Both the position numbers and the translations under genes were made by a program. Under the pieces are notes generated by a model. That model saw only the letters and a program-made list of their open reading frames with translations. It made no database searches and was not told the DNA's origin. Shown piece by piece: positions 1 to 9,521 of a stretch of DNA of 64,000 nt; position 1 is the stretch's first letter; each line of letters opens with the position of its first letter. This DNA comes from Cytophagales bacterium (GTDB taxonomy: Bacteria; Bacteroidota; Bacteroidia; Cytophagales; Cyclobacteriaceae): NCBI GenBank assembly GCA_017303795.1, contig JAFLBR010000003.1:310001-374000 (forward strand), read 5' to 3'.

Positions 1-1190
1 TTTACACAAGACTGGATAATAAATATCAACTTGCGGAAGTTCAGCTTAGCCTGGGCAATCTATATTTTGATACAAATCAGTTTAACGAGGCACTTGTGGA
101 ATATGGCAAATCATTAAGCATTAGTAAAAGCATTCAAAATGATAATCAAAATGCATTTGTCTACGCTGCAATTGGTGCAACATGGAATGTGCTGGAAAAT
201 TACCCCAAAGCGATTGCTTATTTTGATTCTACTTTAACGGCTGCAAAAGGAGCTAACCCATACCTTGAAATGGATAGCTATCAAAATCTGGCTGAGATAA
301 GTGAGAAATTGGGAGCACATAAACAGGCTTTGGTGCATTTTAAACGGTATTCAGTACTTCGCGATAGTATTACTGGATTGGAGAACCGATCTGTAGCTGA
401 AGAGATGGAAGCCAAGTACCAAAACACAGCCAAGCAAAATGAAATAGAGTTACTAAAAAAAGATAAAGAATTACAAGAACAAGGAAGGAAAGCATACACA
501 ATCCTCATCTCATTGGGTTTGATCTCCATTGTAATTATAAGCACACTCCTCATCAACCGCTACCGGGTAATGAATCGCTTTAAGCGCCAGGCAGAACTGG
601 AACGAATGCGCCAGAATATTGCCCGCGATTTACACGATGACATTGGCTCTACCCTATCCAGTATTAACATTATGAGCAAGGTGGCCATGAACCAGGCCGA
701 CAACTTATCGCACCTGCAAAAAATTTCGACTTATTCCAGCCGCATGATGGAATCTATGAGCGACATGGTTTGGTCGATTAACCCTGAGAATGATTCCGTA
801 GATCAAATGCTGGTAAAAATGAAAGAGTTTGCAGCTGAAATACTGGAACCGAAAAACATTCAATACGATTTTCAACATGATGAGGCGGTAACCGAAATCA
901 AGCTGGATGTAGAAAAACGCAAAAGTCTTTTTCTGATTTTTAAAGAAGCGATCAACAACGCAGCCAAATACAGCGAAGCAACCAAAGTGAGCATCGGATT
1001 AAATCGGGTAAATGGTTCATTGCAGTTGATGCTGCACGATAATGGCAAAGGCTTTGACGCTTCAACTGTTGTGCGGGGCAATGGTTTAAAAAATATGGCC
1101 GCCAGGGCGCAGGCCATTAAAAGTACGTGGACACACGTAAGCGAACCCGGCAAAGGCACTACCATTTCGGTTCAGGTGCCCATCACATGA
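1..1190 (+). CDS. TPR-containing sensor histidine kinase (5' end outside window)
   Basis: The reading frame is open back to the first bases, so only the C-terminal ~396 residues are present; the GTG at 96 is internal. Visible parts in order: the last TPR-like helices, a coiled-coil linker, one membrane segment (about bases 490-555), a HisKA_3 dimerisation helix with the phospho-acceptor His in RDLHDDIGSTLS (codon at 633), and an HATPase domain with the N box FKEAINNAAKYS and the G boxes DNGKGFD and GNGLKN. It is closely similar in layout and sequence to the complete kinase at 28600-30609, which has a signal peptide, so its TPR part probably lies in the periplasm and the kinase in the cytoplasm. 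A NarL-type regulator follows 46 bp downstream, its likely partner. Confidence 0.93.
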   Translation, partial: YTRLDNKYQLAEVQLSLGNLYFDTNQFNEALVEYGKSLSISKSIQNDNQNAFVYAAIGATWNVLENYPKAIAYFDSTLTAAKGANPYLEMDSYQNLAEISEKLGAHKQALVHFKRYSVLRDSITGLENRSVAEEMEAKYQNTAKQNEIELLKKDKELQEQGRKAYTILISLGLISIVIISTLLINRYRVMNRFKRQAELERMRQNIARDLHDDIGSTLSSINIMSKVAMNQADNLSHLQKISTYSSRMMESMSDMVWSINPENDSVDQMLVKMKEFAAEILEPKNIQYDFQHDEAVTEIKLDVEKRKSLFLIFKEAINNAAKYSEATKVSIGLNRVNGSLQLMLHDNGKGFDASTVVRGNGLKNMAARAQAIKSTWTHVSEPGKGTTISVQVPIT

Positions 1191-1202
1191 TTAGGGTATA
1201 GA
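1183..1202 (+). promoter_or_regulatory. Conserved kinase-regulator junction element, copy 1
   Basis: TCACATGATTAGGGTATAGA overlaps the stop codon of the kinase gene and ends 34 bp before the regulator start. The same element, 18 of 20 bases identical, occupies the same place in the second kinase-regulator pair (30602-30621). Its first ten bases resemble the left half of the inverted repeats found upstream of the cargo genes. Role unknown: it could be an internal promoter, an operator half-site, or simply a conserved stop-codon context. Confidence 0.35.
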
Positions 1203-1236
1203 AAGATTTCCAGTAACAAACGTAATTTGATTCCAG

Positions 1237-1863
1237 ATGCCAATTACAATTCTTGCTTTTGAGGACAATGACCTGCTGCGCGATAGCCTGAGCAGTTTGG
1301 TGGCGCTTAATCCGAACTACAATCTGGTAGCGGCTTACGCGAATGTGTTACAAGCTAAAACACAAATCTACCAGCACAAACCCGATGTAGTGTTGATGGA
1401 TATTGACATGCCAGGAAGAACAGGCATTGAAGCTGTGCGCGAGATCAGAACCTTTGATGCTAACATGGCCATAATTATGCTTACTGTATTTGATGATAAC
1501 ACCCATGTATTCGAAGCCATTAAAGCTGGCGCTTCCGGTTATCTGCTGAAGAAACATATCTCCACAAAATTATTTGAATCGATTACCGAAGTATTGGAAG
1601 GTGGTGCCCCGATGAGCCCGAGTATTGCCCGCATGGTTATTAACAACATGCAGCGACCTTCTGAAAATCCATATCAACTTACTTCGCGCGAGAAAGAAAT
1701 ACTAACAGCCCTGAGTACGGGCAATAGTTATAAAATGATTGCGGCCCAGTTTGCCATCAGCATTGATACCGTTCGCACCCATATCAAAAAGATTTACGAA
1801 AAACTTCATGTGCACTCGCAGACGGAAGCGGTGAGTAAAGCCATTAATGAAAAATTGGTTTAA
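1237..1863 (+). CDS. LuxR/NarL-family response regulator
   Basis: 208 residues. An N-terminal receiver domain has the acidic pair near residues 10-11 (FEDND) and the phospho-acceptor Asp55 in LMDIDMPG, followed by a Thr in MLTVFDD and the Lys in LLKKH. The C-terminal helix-turn-helix (about residues 145-208; LTSREKEIL, SIDTVRTHIKKIYEKLHVHSQ) is typical GerE/LuxR. It lies directly downstream of a HisKA_3 kinase, the usual arrangement for this family, so phosphotransfer from that kinase is expected. Response regulators of this type dimerise on short inverted repeats, which is relevant to the palindromes near 10108, 14446, 24206 and 31291. It is paralogous to the regulator at 30659. Confidence 0.95.
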   Translation: MPITILAFEDNDLLRDSLSSLVALNPNYNLVAAYANVLQAKTQIYQHKPDVVLMDIDMPGRTGIEAVREIRTFDANMAIIMLTVFDDNTHVFEAIKAGASGYLLKKHISTKLFESITEVLEGGAPMSPSIARMVINNMQRPSENPYQLTSREKEILTALSTGNSYKMIAAQFAISIDTVRTHIKKIYEKLHVHSQTEAVSKAINEKLV

Positions 1864-1867
1864 TGAT

Positions 1868-2464
1868 ATGAAACGCAATTTCACATCTGGGCTGTTATTA
1901 ATTACTGTGCTATTATTTCAATGTAGCACCACTCAAAAAGACAGCACAGTCAAAGTCGATACCGTAGTAACCGTCCTACCTAATCAAAGCAATCATGATG
2001 CAAGTGAATCCAACTCTATTGATATCGGAGCCTTAACGATTCAACCTTTTGAGCCAGACTTTGAGTTAATAAAATCGTTCCTTGAAACAAATGGAATCAT
2101 CTTCACTCTAGACACTTCTTACTACAAAAATATTCTATTTGATAGCTCGCGAATTCAATTCCTTGAAAGCTCTCGAGTTCCTGAACCTAGTGTTCCTGAA
2201 TTAAAAGAACGATTGGGAAAAGATATGATCAGTTCATCTGATATCTGGTCACCCAAATTTCGATTTAATCAAGGCGTAAGTATTGGTATGCCACAGGCCG
2301 AGTTTCTGAAGCGTTCAGGTTTAACGGAGTCATCCATCGTTCAGGACAAAGCTGATTACCAGTATTACGAAAATAAAGTTATAAATAACGAGTACGAGTG
2401 GAAAATAACTATCTGGTTTAAGGGAGAATTTGTAGCACGAATTCAAAGTGAAATTCGAAATTAA
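1868..2464 (+). CDS. Putative lipoprotein, unknown function
   Basis: 198 residues from ATG 1868, chosen over the in-frame ATG at 1847 because it leaves a clean lipoprotein signal (MKRNF, hydrophobic stretch, lipobox LLFQC at Cys19) and does not overlap the regulator. Acidic and polar residues follow the Cys (CSTTQKDST), as in Bacteroidota surface lipoproteins. The mature part includes a segment FNQGVSIGMPQAEFLKRSGL that resembles the usual start of a small beta-rich domain of calcium-independent type seen in many hypothetical lipoproteins, but I do not recognise a named family. It opens a run of four lipoprotein genes immediately after the regulator, and only 4 bp separates it from the regulator stop, so cotranscription is likely. 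Confidence 0.75.
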   Translation: MKRNFTSGLLLITVLLFQCSTTQKDSTVKVDTVVTVLPNQSNHDASESNSIDIGALTIQPFEPDFELIKSFLETNGIIFTLDTSYYKNILFDSSRIQFLESSRVPEPSVPELKERLGKDMISSSDIWSPKFRFNQGVSIGMPQAEFLKRSGLTESSIVQDKADYQYYENKVINNEYEWKITIWFKGEFVARIQSEIRN

Positions 2465-2493
2465 AATCATGAGAACCTTCTAAATTGATATTC

Positions 2494-3270
2494 ATGCATT
2501 CTAAGGTGGTCAAAATAATTTTCTGTGCGGCATTCATCCAGTTGTTGATAAACTGTAATACCAAAACCACTTCAGAAAACTCGTTGCAGGATACAATAAC
2601 AACAATTACAAAAGTTGATACAATACAAATTGATTCCGTTATACCAATTGAGCAACCAAAGCCTGTTCTTGTGATCACCGATTCAGTTGCGAAAGCACTG
2701 AGTGAAATGGTAGATGCAAAGTTTGATTCGCTTTATAGTTCGATATCTGACACAAGTCTTTACTATCAGGTCGATCTGGAAGATTATTATGATGAGTACG
2801 AAGGGCAAGATCAAAAAAAGACAATTGAATGGTATTTCAGTAAAGAACTTGCTGTTGTTTATGCTAAATATACCTTTGAAAGCGGATCGTTAGATCAGCC
2901 TGAGGTAACAGAATACATTTTAAGAGACAATCAGATTTTATACTTAAAGAAGGAATCAGAACTATACGGTCCCGATAATGGTCGCGCATACCGTAAATGG
3001 AGTAGCCAGCTTGGAGGTGTTAAACTCAATTGGTCGGAATACTGGAAAGAAATTAAATCGGTTGATCCAATCCCGGATGATTATCTCAAAACAATTCAAG
3101 AAGAGTGGGATGGCAATCTGAGCTTGTTAATCAGCACTATTTCGAAGGAGGAACAAACTGGCGATGAAGCTATTTACTATTTTGATATTCGGGTACCCAA
3201 ACATGCCGAATTAGTTGATTACACATCTGTCACTATTCCCAAACAAGTCTATAAAAAACTGCGCGAGTAA
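2494..3270 (+). CDS. Putative lipoprotein, unknown function
   Basis: 258 residues from ATG 2494 (a TTG three codons upstream is possible). The N-terminus has a positively charged start, a hydrophobic core and a lipobox LLINC. The mature region is acidic, with a DYYDEYEGQDQ stretch, a predicted beta-rich middle (TIEWYFSKELAVVYAKYTF) and no recognised domain. The pattern of a segment reporting on changes in a displayed numeric state is not assignable to any family I know. It follows the preceding lipoprotein by 29 bp and is part of the same likely transcript. Confidence 0.75.
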   Translation: MHSKVVKIIFCAAFIQLLINCNTKTTSENSLQDTITTITKVDTIQIDSVIPIEQPKPVLVITDSVAKALSEMVDAKFDSLYSSISDTSLYYQVDLEDYYDEYEGQDQKKTIEWYFSKELAVVYAKYTFESGSLDQPEVTEYILRDNQILYLKKESELYGPDNGRAYRKWSSQLGGVKLNWSEYWKEIKSVDPIPDDYLKTIQEEWDGNLSLLISTISKEEQTGDEAIYYFDIRVPKHAELVDYTSVTIPKQVYKKLRE

Positions 3271-3291
3271 ACTTCGCTAAAAAAGATTACT

Positions 3292-4125
3292 ATGAAATTT
3301 TCCCCCACCCTCTTTTTTGCCTGCCTCTTTATTGGTTGCTCAACTACTACAAAGGAAGATACTGCTACGGATACAGCAAAAATTGAAACAATTACTTTGG
3401 TTGATTCAACTACAGTAATGCCATTTTCACCGGGCTATACTTCTGAACCTGAAACTATCCAGAACTTTTATGGATACCAGAGTTATACCCTTACTGAAGA
3501 CGAACGCGAATCAAAAATCTGGGATATACTCGGTCCATTAATTAAACAATACGACACTACCGAATTTAATACCATTTCTAAAAATTATACCATGCCGGGA
3601 ACGGAGGAAATGCCAGACGAAACCCTGAACACATCAACCACAGTTACGGTAACCCTGTATTACGATGATGCCCAAAACCTGAAGGCCGTGTGGCGCGAAT
3701 ACAATTATGAAATTGGTGAGTCTGGCCGGTTTGAAAAAATCAATTCGCTCTTTCTATTTGATGAGGATTTGATTGCCTTTTATGAGGACAAAGAAGAATC
3801 TATTGATATGGCCTTTCAAAGATATAAACGTGGTGTTGCAAAAAGTTGCCCTGATTGTGGTGTAATACTATCAGCCGGAGTTTCAAGCCAGGAGGTTATC
3901 GTATCGGGAAATCTGACTGATGAAGATTTTGTAACCTTGGCTAAAGCTGGACGAAATGAAGAGTCGATATTAGAATACGCAGCTGCTGATTCCTTTCAGT
4001 TTAATGGCAACGAATATATTTACCAAACCGTAGAACCAATGAGTCAGGATGCTGATTACGATGTATTTTACACAGCAAATAAAGGCTATTACGAAAAGTT
4101 CATGAAACCTAAGTTGAATAAGTGA
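3292..4125 (+). CDS. CPxCG-motif lipoprotein, paralogue A
   Basis: 277 residues. The signal sequence MKFSPTLFFACLFIGC gives a lipobox LFIGC, followed by TTTKEDTAT, so a lipid-anchored envelope protein is expected. The mature part shares an order of landmarks with the proteins at 4180 and 10183: an IKQYDT/QAYDT segment, a beta-rich middle, a DEDLIAFYED-like line, then the motif SCPDCG near residue 187. That shared order marks the three as one paralogous family. The CPxCG could bind a metal or form a disulfide; nothing else in the sequence decides between them. No family name is offered. It lies 21 bp after its upstream neighbour. Confidence 0.8.
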   Translation: MKFSPTLFFACLFIGCSTTTKEDTATDTAKIETITLVDSTTVMPFSPGYTSEPETIQNFYGYQSYTLTEDERESKIWDILGPLIKQYDTTEFNTISKNYTMPGTEEMPDETLNTSTTVTVTLYYDDAQNLKAVWREYNYEIGESGRFEKINSLFLFDEDLIAFYEDKEESIDMAFQRYKRGVAKSCPDCGVILSAGVSSQEVIVSGNLTDEDFVTLAKAGRNEESILEYAAADSFQFNGNEYIYQTVEPMSQDADYDVFYTANKGYYEKFMKPKLNK

Positions 4126-4179
4126 TCCTTGAATCTGAAAAACATTTTAAAGAAAGCTTTTTCTTTTAATCCTAACCCC

Positions 4180-5049
4180 ATGAGATATTACCTAATAATC
4201 ATTTATCTCTTCATAGTACTTGGCTGTTCAATAGACAAGAAAGAAGATAGCGTTGTAGATAGTACTCAAGTTGTTGTGGATAGCATATCGTCCAGTGCGT
4301 TAGAGGTTTTGCAGGATGTTCCAACTACCTATGAACCCGAGCCATTTTCTGGCATAACCGAAAATTTCCCTGAATTTTTGATGACTCCTCTCTCCAACGA
4401 TTCTTTAGAGGTGGAGATTAACAATCAAATGGGCCAATTACTTCAGGCCTACGATACTATGCAATTCGTAACGGTTATGTCAAGCTATTCTTGGGAAAGA
4501 CCTTATTGCTATCAAGGTCAAGAAGGTCCTTGTACTATGTCTGAAGAGAAGGAAGAAGAAACAAAGACATGGTTCTTTGATCTTTCTAATCAACTTAGAG
4601 GTTTTTCAATAATATCGGAAGGCACATCAATTGCATCAAAATCAATCCTATATCTTTTGTCAAATGATGAACTGGTTGCAGTAAGTGAACAAGCAGTTGA
4701 CGGCACCGATGCTGGAGTTTTTGTTGATCAACTTCGTATGCTCGCATCAAGTTGTCCACGATGTGGTTTAGGAGCATCCACTTTTGAAGGCACTTTAAAC
4801 GGAGAGGTGAGGTATTTAACCGAAACGGATTTAGCCACTAAACAACAAGAATTTAATGAATCTATGCTTGAGTTAATTAACATACTTAAAGCAGGAAGAA
4901 AAAATGCCACAGCCGATGAGTTTGACCTTACATTTTCGATTCAACGCACAAAAGAGGGCAATACTCAGGAAAAGTCAAAAACTATCGAGTATCCAGTAAC
5001 ATTTACCATTTCTAAAGAACTATATCCAAATTATATTTTAAAACACTAA
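4180..5049 (+). CDS. CPxCG-motif lipoprotein, paralogue B
   Basis: 289 residues from ATG 4180; an upstream in-frame TTG at 4129 would add a charged extension ahead of the signal sequence and is less likely. The signal ends in lipobox VLGC, followed by SIDKKEDS, which resembles the Lys-acidic export signal of surface lipoproteins in this phylum. Landmarks shared with the genes at 3292 and 10183 are LLQAYDT, TKTWFFDLSNQLRGF, NDELVAVSE and SSCPRCG. Similarity to the 10183 protein is clear in the WFFDL and CPxCG segments. Function unknown; last of the first lipoprotein run. Confidence 0.8.
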   Translation: MRYYLIIIYLFIVLGCSIDKKEDSVVDSTQVVVDSISSSALEVLQDVPTTYEPEPFSGITENFPEFLMTPLSNDSLEVEINNQMGQLLQAYDTMQFVTVMSSYSWERPYCYQGQEGPCTMSEEKEEETKTWFFDLSNQLRGFSIISEGTSIASKSILYLLSNDELVAVSEQAVDGTDAGVFVDQLRMLASSCPRCGLGASTFEGTLNGEVRYLTETDLATKQQEFNESMLELINILKAGRKNATADEFDLTFSIQRTKEGNTQEKSKTIEYPVTFTISKELYPNYILKH

Positions 5050-5091
5050 GAGTGTTTGTCCCAATATTCTATTTAAATCTAATCCTATCCT

Positions 5092-5643
5092 ATGATCGCA
5101 ACCATTATTACCCTTGCTGTTGTTCTGGCACTGGCCGTCTTTCTGGTATCGGTGTACAACCGCCTTGCTAAATCTAAAGTATTAACCGAAGAAGGCTGGA
5201 GCGGCATTGGTACCTATTTGCAGCAACGGAACGACTTAATTCCAAACTTAGTAGAAGTAGTAAAAGGTTTTGCCGGCCACGAAAACAAAACGCTTACTGA
5301 TGTAATCAAAGCCCGCAACGAATCTATCAGCGCACTTACACCCGAAGCCCAGATTGAAGCGGCCAAGCATGTAAGTCAGGCGATGCTTAACCTGAAAGTA
5401 CTTACCGAACAATATCCACAGTTACAGGCCAACCAAAACTTTTTGCATTTGCAGGATCAATTGGGTGGTATCGAAGAAAAAATTAATCAGAGTCGCAGGT
5501 ATTATAACGGCACTGTTCGCGAGTACAACCAATTGCGGATCGTGTTCCCGAATATTCTGGTCGCAAACGCCATGGGATTTAAAGCCGCCATTTTCTTTCA
5601 GGAAGATGAAGCCGCGCGCACTGTACCACAGGTAAAGTTTTAA
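5092..5643 (+). CDS. lemA: LemA family protein
   Basis: 183 residues. A single N-terminal membrane segment (about residues 3-24) is followed by the LemA helical core, with the hallmark LQQRNDLIPNLVEVVKGFAGHE and, near the end, YYNGTVREYNQLRIVFPNILVANAMGF. Length matches the family. LemA proteins are membrane anchored with a helical bundle outside the membrane; their biochemical role is not established. The next gene, 10 bp downstream, encodes a DUF2207 membrane protein, a very common partner of lemA, so the two probably act together in the envelope. Confidence 0.95.
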   Translation: MIATIITLAVVLALAVFLVSVYNRLAKSKVLTEEGWSGIGTYLQQRNDLIPNLVEVVKGFAGHENKTLTDVIKARNESISALTPEAQIEAAKHVSQAMLNLKVLTEQYPQLQANQNFLHLQDQLGGIEEKINQSRRYYNGTVREYNQLRIVFPNILVANAMGFKAAIFFQEDEAARTVPQVKF

Positions 5644-5653
5644 ACGTATCGCC

Positions 5654-7804
5654 ATGCCACTAAAAACAAAATCGATACTGGCAATCTGTATCGCCATACT
5701 CGTTATGCCTGTATTGTATGGGCAAGACCTTGTTTTCACCAAGCCATCATCAAAATTATTTACACAAGAAGAATTAAGAACCTTAATACGTGAGGCTGCA
5801 TTCGAAGCAGTGAGTCGGCAAAAAGTACCGCAGGCATTATTCAACTCCGAATACGCTAAAATCGAAAAGGAACTTTGGGCTGCAAGCCGCACACAAATTA
5901 TCCATGCATTCCGGTGGGTAGATAATGCCAGCGATGCCCTCTTACGAGGAACCCGAAAAGATTCCTACAAACAAGCACTATCGCAGGCCGTGTATAATGT
6001 GATGGTCTCTAATTCTGCTTTTAGCAGGCTTATGGTCTTTGATCAGACGGATAGAATAATTTCGTTTACGAGTGATGTTAAAGTACAACGCGATGGTTGG
6101 CTTGCTGTTTCAGAATTTATTACGATTTACAATGGCAGTGGCGAACAAAGCCCTGCCTACATGAAACTAAATCCAAATACTTTTCAGGATGTGAATAACG
6201 ATATTCAGCGCGGACTGGAGCGCACCTTCCCTACTGATTATACAAACGAATATGGATTACAAACCAAGGTGCCATTTGAAGTAAGTTCCGTTCACAAAAA
6301 CGGACAGCCAGAAAATTTTATGGTTGTAAGCTATGGTAACGGCTCGTTGCTGCGCATTGGTTCGGCAGAAAAATACCTGGAAGATGGTGTTTACGAATAT
6401 GTGATTACCTACAAAACCAAACTTCAACTTAAGTTTAAAGAAACGAAAACCGAGTTGTATTGGAGTGTAAATGGTAACGGCTGGGTGTTTACAGCCGATA
6501 GCGTACAAAGCCAGGTAACGTTTCCATCAGGTTCTAAAATTTTTGAAAATGCTTGTTATACTGGCTTGCAAGGTTCAAAATCAAAAGATTGTTACAGTAA
6601 AATTGTAAATGATAGTACCATTTGGTTCTTCAACAATAAACAGTTGGCATCGTACGAAGGGTTAACGATTGCGGCTGCCATTCAACCGGGTGTGATTACA
6701 CCACCTTCATTTGCTGAAACAAGCATCAATATTATAAAATACAATTGGGCACTGACTTTAATCGCGTTGGTTGTGGTAGTGACATTCATTATAAATCTGA
6801 GAAACTGGTTTAAGTTTGGTCGCGACCCAAGGAAAGGCGTTATCTATCCAGGCTTCGAACCGCCAACCAACTCACCAGCCGATGCTGGTTTTATTTATAA
6901 TCAGAAATATAAAACCGAACAATTTAGTGCGGCTTTAATAGACCTTGCTGTTAAGAAGGGAATTTCTATACAGGTAGAAAAAGAAGGAAGTGTATTTAAA
7001 AAGAATACCTACACATTCAGAAGCGGTAAATCATCAGCATCGGTAAAGAATTTTGCGCGATCAGCTTTCAATTGGAATCTCGATAACCTCCACAACCTGA
7101 AAGCCGATGGAAGTTATAACAGCACATTTGAATCGCTCAACTCCAGCTTAAAGGAACATCTCACCAATAAGTATCAAATAGATGGCGCAAACAAAAACAA
7201 GAGCAAAGGGTTGTTTGCCCTTAATTCAACTGCGGCAACCTGGGGTTTTACTGCGTGGTTCATAACCGTAATTTTTGCGTTTGTAACTATTGGCCCGATT
7301 GCCACTACTACACTTATTGTGAGTGCCAGTGTTTTATTGGGGCTGGGATTTATTTCGCAATACATCTTCTACAAGATAATGCCAGCTTACAATCAACAAG
7401 GCCGTAAGTTGTTAGATGAGCTACTTGGTTTTAGAATGTATCTGGCTACAGCCGAAGAAAAAAGATTTGACAAATTGAGTCCACCCGAAAAAAATCTGGA
7501 ACTGTTTGAACGCTTTCTGCCGTATGCGGTGGCATTGGATTGCCAGCATGAGTGGGCCAACAAATTTGAAGACATTCTTAAAAAAGCTATTGCTGATAAA
7601 TCGTATCAGCCTTCTTACTTCAATAGCAACGACATGAATGATAGTTTTTCATTTTCATCCATCAGTGATACTTTTTCAAGTAGTCTATCCAGCACCATTG
7701 CATCTTCTTCTTCCGCGCCATCCGATTCGTCTGACAGTGGTGGAAGCGATGGCGGTGGAAGTTCTGGTGGTGGTGGCGGAGGCGGTGGTGGTGGTGGTTG
7801 GTAG
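5654..7804 (+). CDS. DUF2207 domain membrane protein with Gly-rich C-terminus
   Basis: 716 residues. A signal sequence (residues 1-23, ending VLYGQ) leads into an extracytoplasmic DUF2207-type domain, a membrane segment near residues 360-381 (WALTLIALVVVVTFIINL), a soluble stretch with GFEPPTNSPADAGFIYNQKYKTEQFSAALIDLAVKKGI, and two more membrane segments near residues 535-580. The tail is rich in Ser and then in Gly, ending in a run of Gly and a final Trp, as in many YciQ/DUF2207 proteins. It sits 10 bp after lemA in an evident two-gene unit. Residue-level function is not known. Confidence 0.9.
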   Translation: MPLKTKSILAICIAILVMPVLYGQDLVFTKPSSKLFTQEELRTLIREAAFEAVSRQKVPQALFNSEYAKIEKELWAASRTQIIHAFRWVDNASDALLRGTRKDSYKQALSQAVYNVMVSNSAFSRLMVFDQTDRIISFTSDVKVQRDGWLAVSEFITIYNGSGEQSPAYMKLNPNTFQDVNNDIQRGLERTFPTDYTNEYGLQTKVPFEVSSVHKNGQPENFMVVSYGNGSLLRIGSAEKYLEDGVYEYVITYKTKLQLKFKETKTELYWSVNGNGWVFTADSVQSQVTFPSGSKIFENACYTGLQGSKSKDCYSKIVNDSTIWFFNNKQLASYEGLTIAAAIQPGVITPPSFAETSINIIKYNWALTLIALVVVVTFIINLRNWFKFGRDPRKGVIYPGFEPPTNSPADAGFIYNQKYKTEQFSAALIDLAVKKGISIQVEKEGSVFKKNTYTFRSGKSSASVKNFARSAFNWNLDNLHNLKADGSYNSTFESLNSSLKEHLTNKYQIDGANKNKSKGLFALNSTAATWGFTAWFITVIFAFVTIGPIATTTLIVSASVLLGLGFISQYIFYKIMPAYNQQGRKLLDELLGFRMYLATAEEKRFDKLSPPEKNLELFERFLPYAVALDCQHEWANKFEDILKKAIADKSYQPSYFNSNDMNDSFSFSSISDTFSSSLSSTIASSSSAPSDSSDSGGSDGGGSSGGGGGGGGGGGW
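7738..7803 (+). repeat. GGT-rich low-complexity tract
   Basis: An in-frame run of GGT/GGC/GGA codons encodes the Gly-rich end of the DUF2207 protein. Such tracts are prone to slippage, so copy number may vary between strains or assemblies. Confidence 0.8.
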
Positions 7805-7880
7805 TTCGGTTATCGAATTACGTTAGACATTCTGTTTGATTTTAACGAGATTGGCAACCTGGAAATCTCAATCCGTAATC

Positions 7881-8927
7881 ATGTTACGTTACCTTCTTTT
7901 TGCGGGGCTTTTTTTAACAAGTGTTGCAGGTTATTCCCAAATCTCAAGCACCTTCAATGCAAATGCACAAGGCTGGACTGCACCAATAGCAAATCCTGCC
8001 ATACAGTATAGTGCTACCGGGGGTAATCCCGGTGGTTATGTATCCGGCAATCCATACTTTTTTGTTCTTGGGGCGGGCACGATTTATATTCCTTTTTACT
8101 TCGTTGCACCAGCTGCCTATCGGGGTAATTTTAGTACGTATTATAATGGTACATTACGTTACGATGTTCAGCAAAGTGTTACCGGGGCGCCCAATCAATA
8201 TGCTGAAGTAAGAATTAGAAATACGAGCGGCCAAAATCTGTATTACTTTCCAGCTACTCCGAATCAACCCGCTGCTCCGCCCACATGGTCACCCTATTCA
8301 GTAGTATTTAACAACACAAGCGGCTTTTGGAAAACAACCAACAGTGCCAGTGGTTCACTAGCCTCTGAATTACAAATTCAAAATATACTAAGTGCGTTAG
8401 ATACATTAGAGATTCGGGGGCTCTATCGCGAAGCAAACGTAAATGCACGTTTAGACAATGTAATTTTCTCGCCACCCATTGTTGTTACTGCTCAACCAAA
8501 CACAGTAGCTGTTTGTAACGGTGTTACTGCAACATTTACCACCGCAGCTACCGGTAATGCTGCCATAACCTATCGCTGGCAATTTGAAAGCAGCCCCAGT
8601 GTATGGACTGATCTAAACAACGGTGGTGGTTACAGCAATGTTACTACCGCAACATTATCGGTAAACACAACAGGAAATTTCGGAGCGGGCAGATACCGAT
8701 GCCGGATTTCTGGTACAGCGGTGGTGGATGCGTTTACAAATGCAGCAACATTAACTATAAATGCTTTGCCTGCTGCGCCTGGTGCAGTTGGTGCTGCACG
8801 CTGCGGAACCGGAACTGTTACACTAACTGCTGCTGGCGGTGTGGCCGGACAATACCGATGGTACACCGTACCAACTGGTGGAACTGCCATTGCCGGACAA
8901 ACTGCTGGTACCTTCACTACTCCATAG
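7881..8927 (+). CDS. N-terminal piece of the TAG-interrupted secreted protein
   Basis: 348 residues if translation ends at TAG 8925. It carries the signal peptide, the laminin-B-like domain (about residues 20-195), one Ig-like domain and half of an 83-residue module. Without the downstream sorting domain it would reach the periplasm but lack the T9SS type B signal. ATG 7881 is preferred over an upstream in-frame TTG at 7836 because the hydrophobic signal begins right after it. Confidence 0.6.
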   Translation: MLRYLLFAGLFLTSVAGYSQISSTFNANAQGWTAPIANPAIQYSATGGNPGGYVSGNPYFFVLGAGTIYIPFYFVAPAAYRGNFSTYYNGTLRYDVQQSVTGAPNQYAEVRIRNTSGQNLYYFPATPNQPAAPPTWSPYSVVFNNTSGFWKTTNSASGSLASELQIQNILSALDTLEIRGLYREANVNARLDNVIFSPPIVVTAQPNTVAVCNGVTATFTTAATGNAAITYRWQFESSPSVWTDLNNGGGYSNVTTATLSVNTTGNFGAGRYRCRISGTAVVDAFTNAATLTINALPAAPGAVGAARCGTGTVTLTAAGGVAGQYRWYTVPTGGTAIAGQTAGTFTTP

Positions 8928-9521
8928 TTAACCACAACAACTACTTACCATGTTGCCATTAACAATGGTACATGCGAAAGTATTCGCACATCTGTTATAG
9001 CAACCATCAACATTATACCAGGTGCACCTGGTGGCACAGGAGCAACTCGCTGCGGAACCGGAACAGTTGTACTTAATGCTTCTGGGGCTGTAGCCGGACA
9101 ATACCGCTGGTACACTGTACCTACAGGAGGAACCGCCATTACAGGGCAAACCGCCAGCAGTTATACAACACCCTCCATCACTACAACTACATTATTTTAC
9201 GTTGCCATTAACAACGGATTTTGTGAAGGCACCCGCACAACAGTTACGGCAACTATCAATATTCCTCCCAATGCACCAACCACAACCGGTGCCGAATCGT
9301 GTCTGGCAGCAAGTGTTACACTAACTGCTGCGGGTGGTGCAGCAGGACAATATAGATGGTACACGCTGGCAACCGGTGGCACTGCCATTGCAGGCCAAAC
9401 CAACAACACATTTACTACTCCCGTATTAACCACCCCCACAACTTACTATGTTGCAATAAACAATGGCACCTGCGAAAGTATAAGATCGGCTGTGTTGGCA
9501 AACGTGGCCGAACCCGGTTGC
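8775..9521 (+). repeat. Three tandem 83-codon Ig-like modules (249-bp period)
   Basis: Units begin at about 8775, 9024 and 9273. Each contains a Cys near residue 10, GQYRWYT, PTGGTAI, a TTP-turn, and YVAINNG-CES. Spacing is exactly 249 bp twice, so reading frame is kept. Related single modules occur in the cargo proteins at 19265 and 31374. Confidence 0.85.

Noticed and set aside
7874..7886. GTAATCATGTTAC as a further operator copy
   Set aside because: Arms are only 4 bp, spacing differs and it overlaps the start codon, so it is not a match to the 16-mer.
8630..9439. Several minus-strand frames opposite the 83-residue modules
   Set aside because: They repeat the module period and are shadows of Thr/Gly-rich coding sequence.
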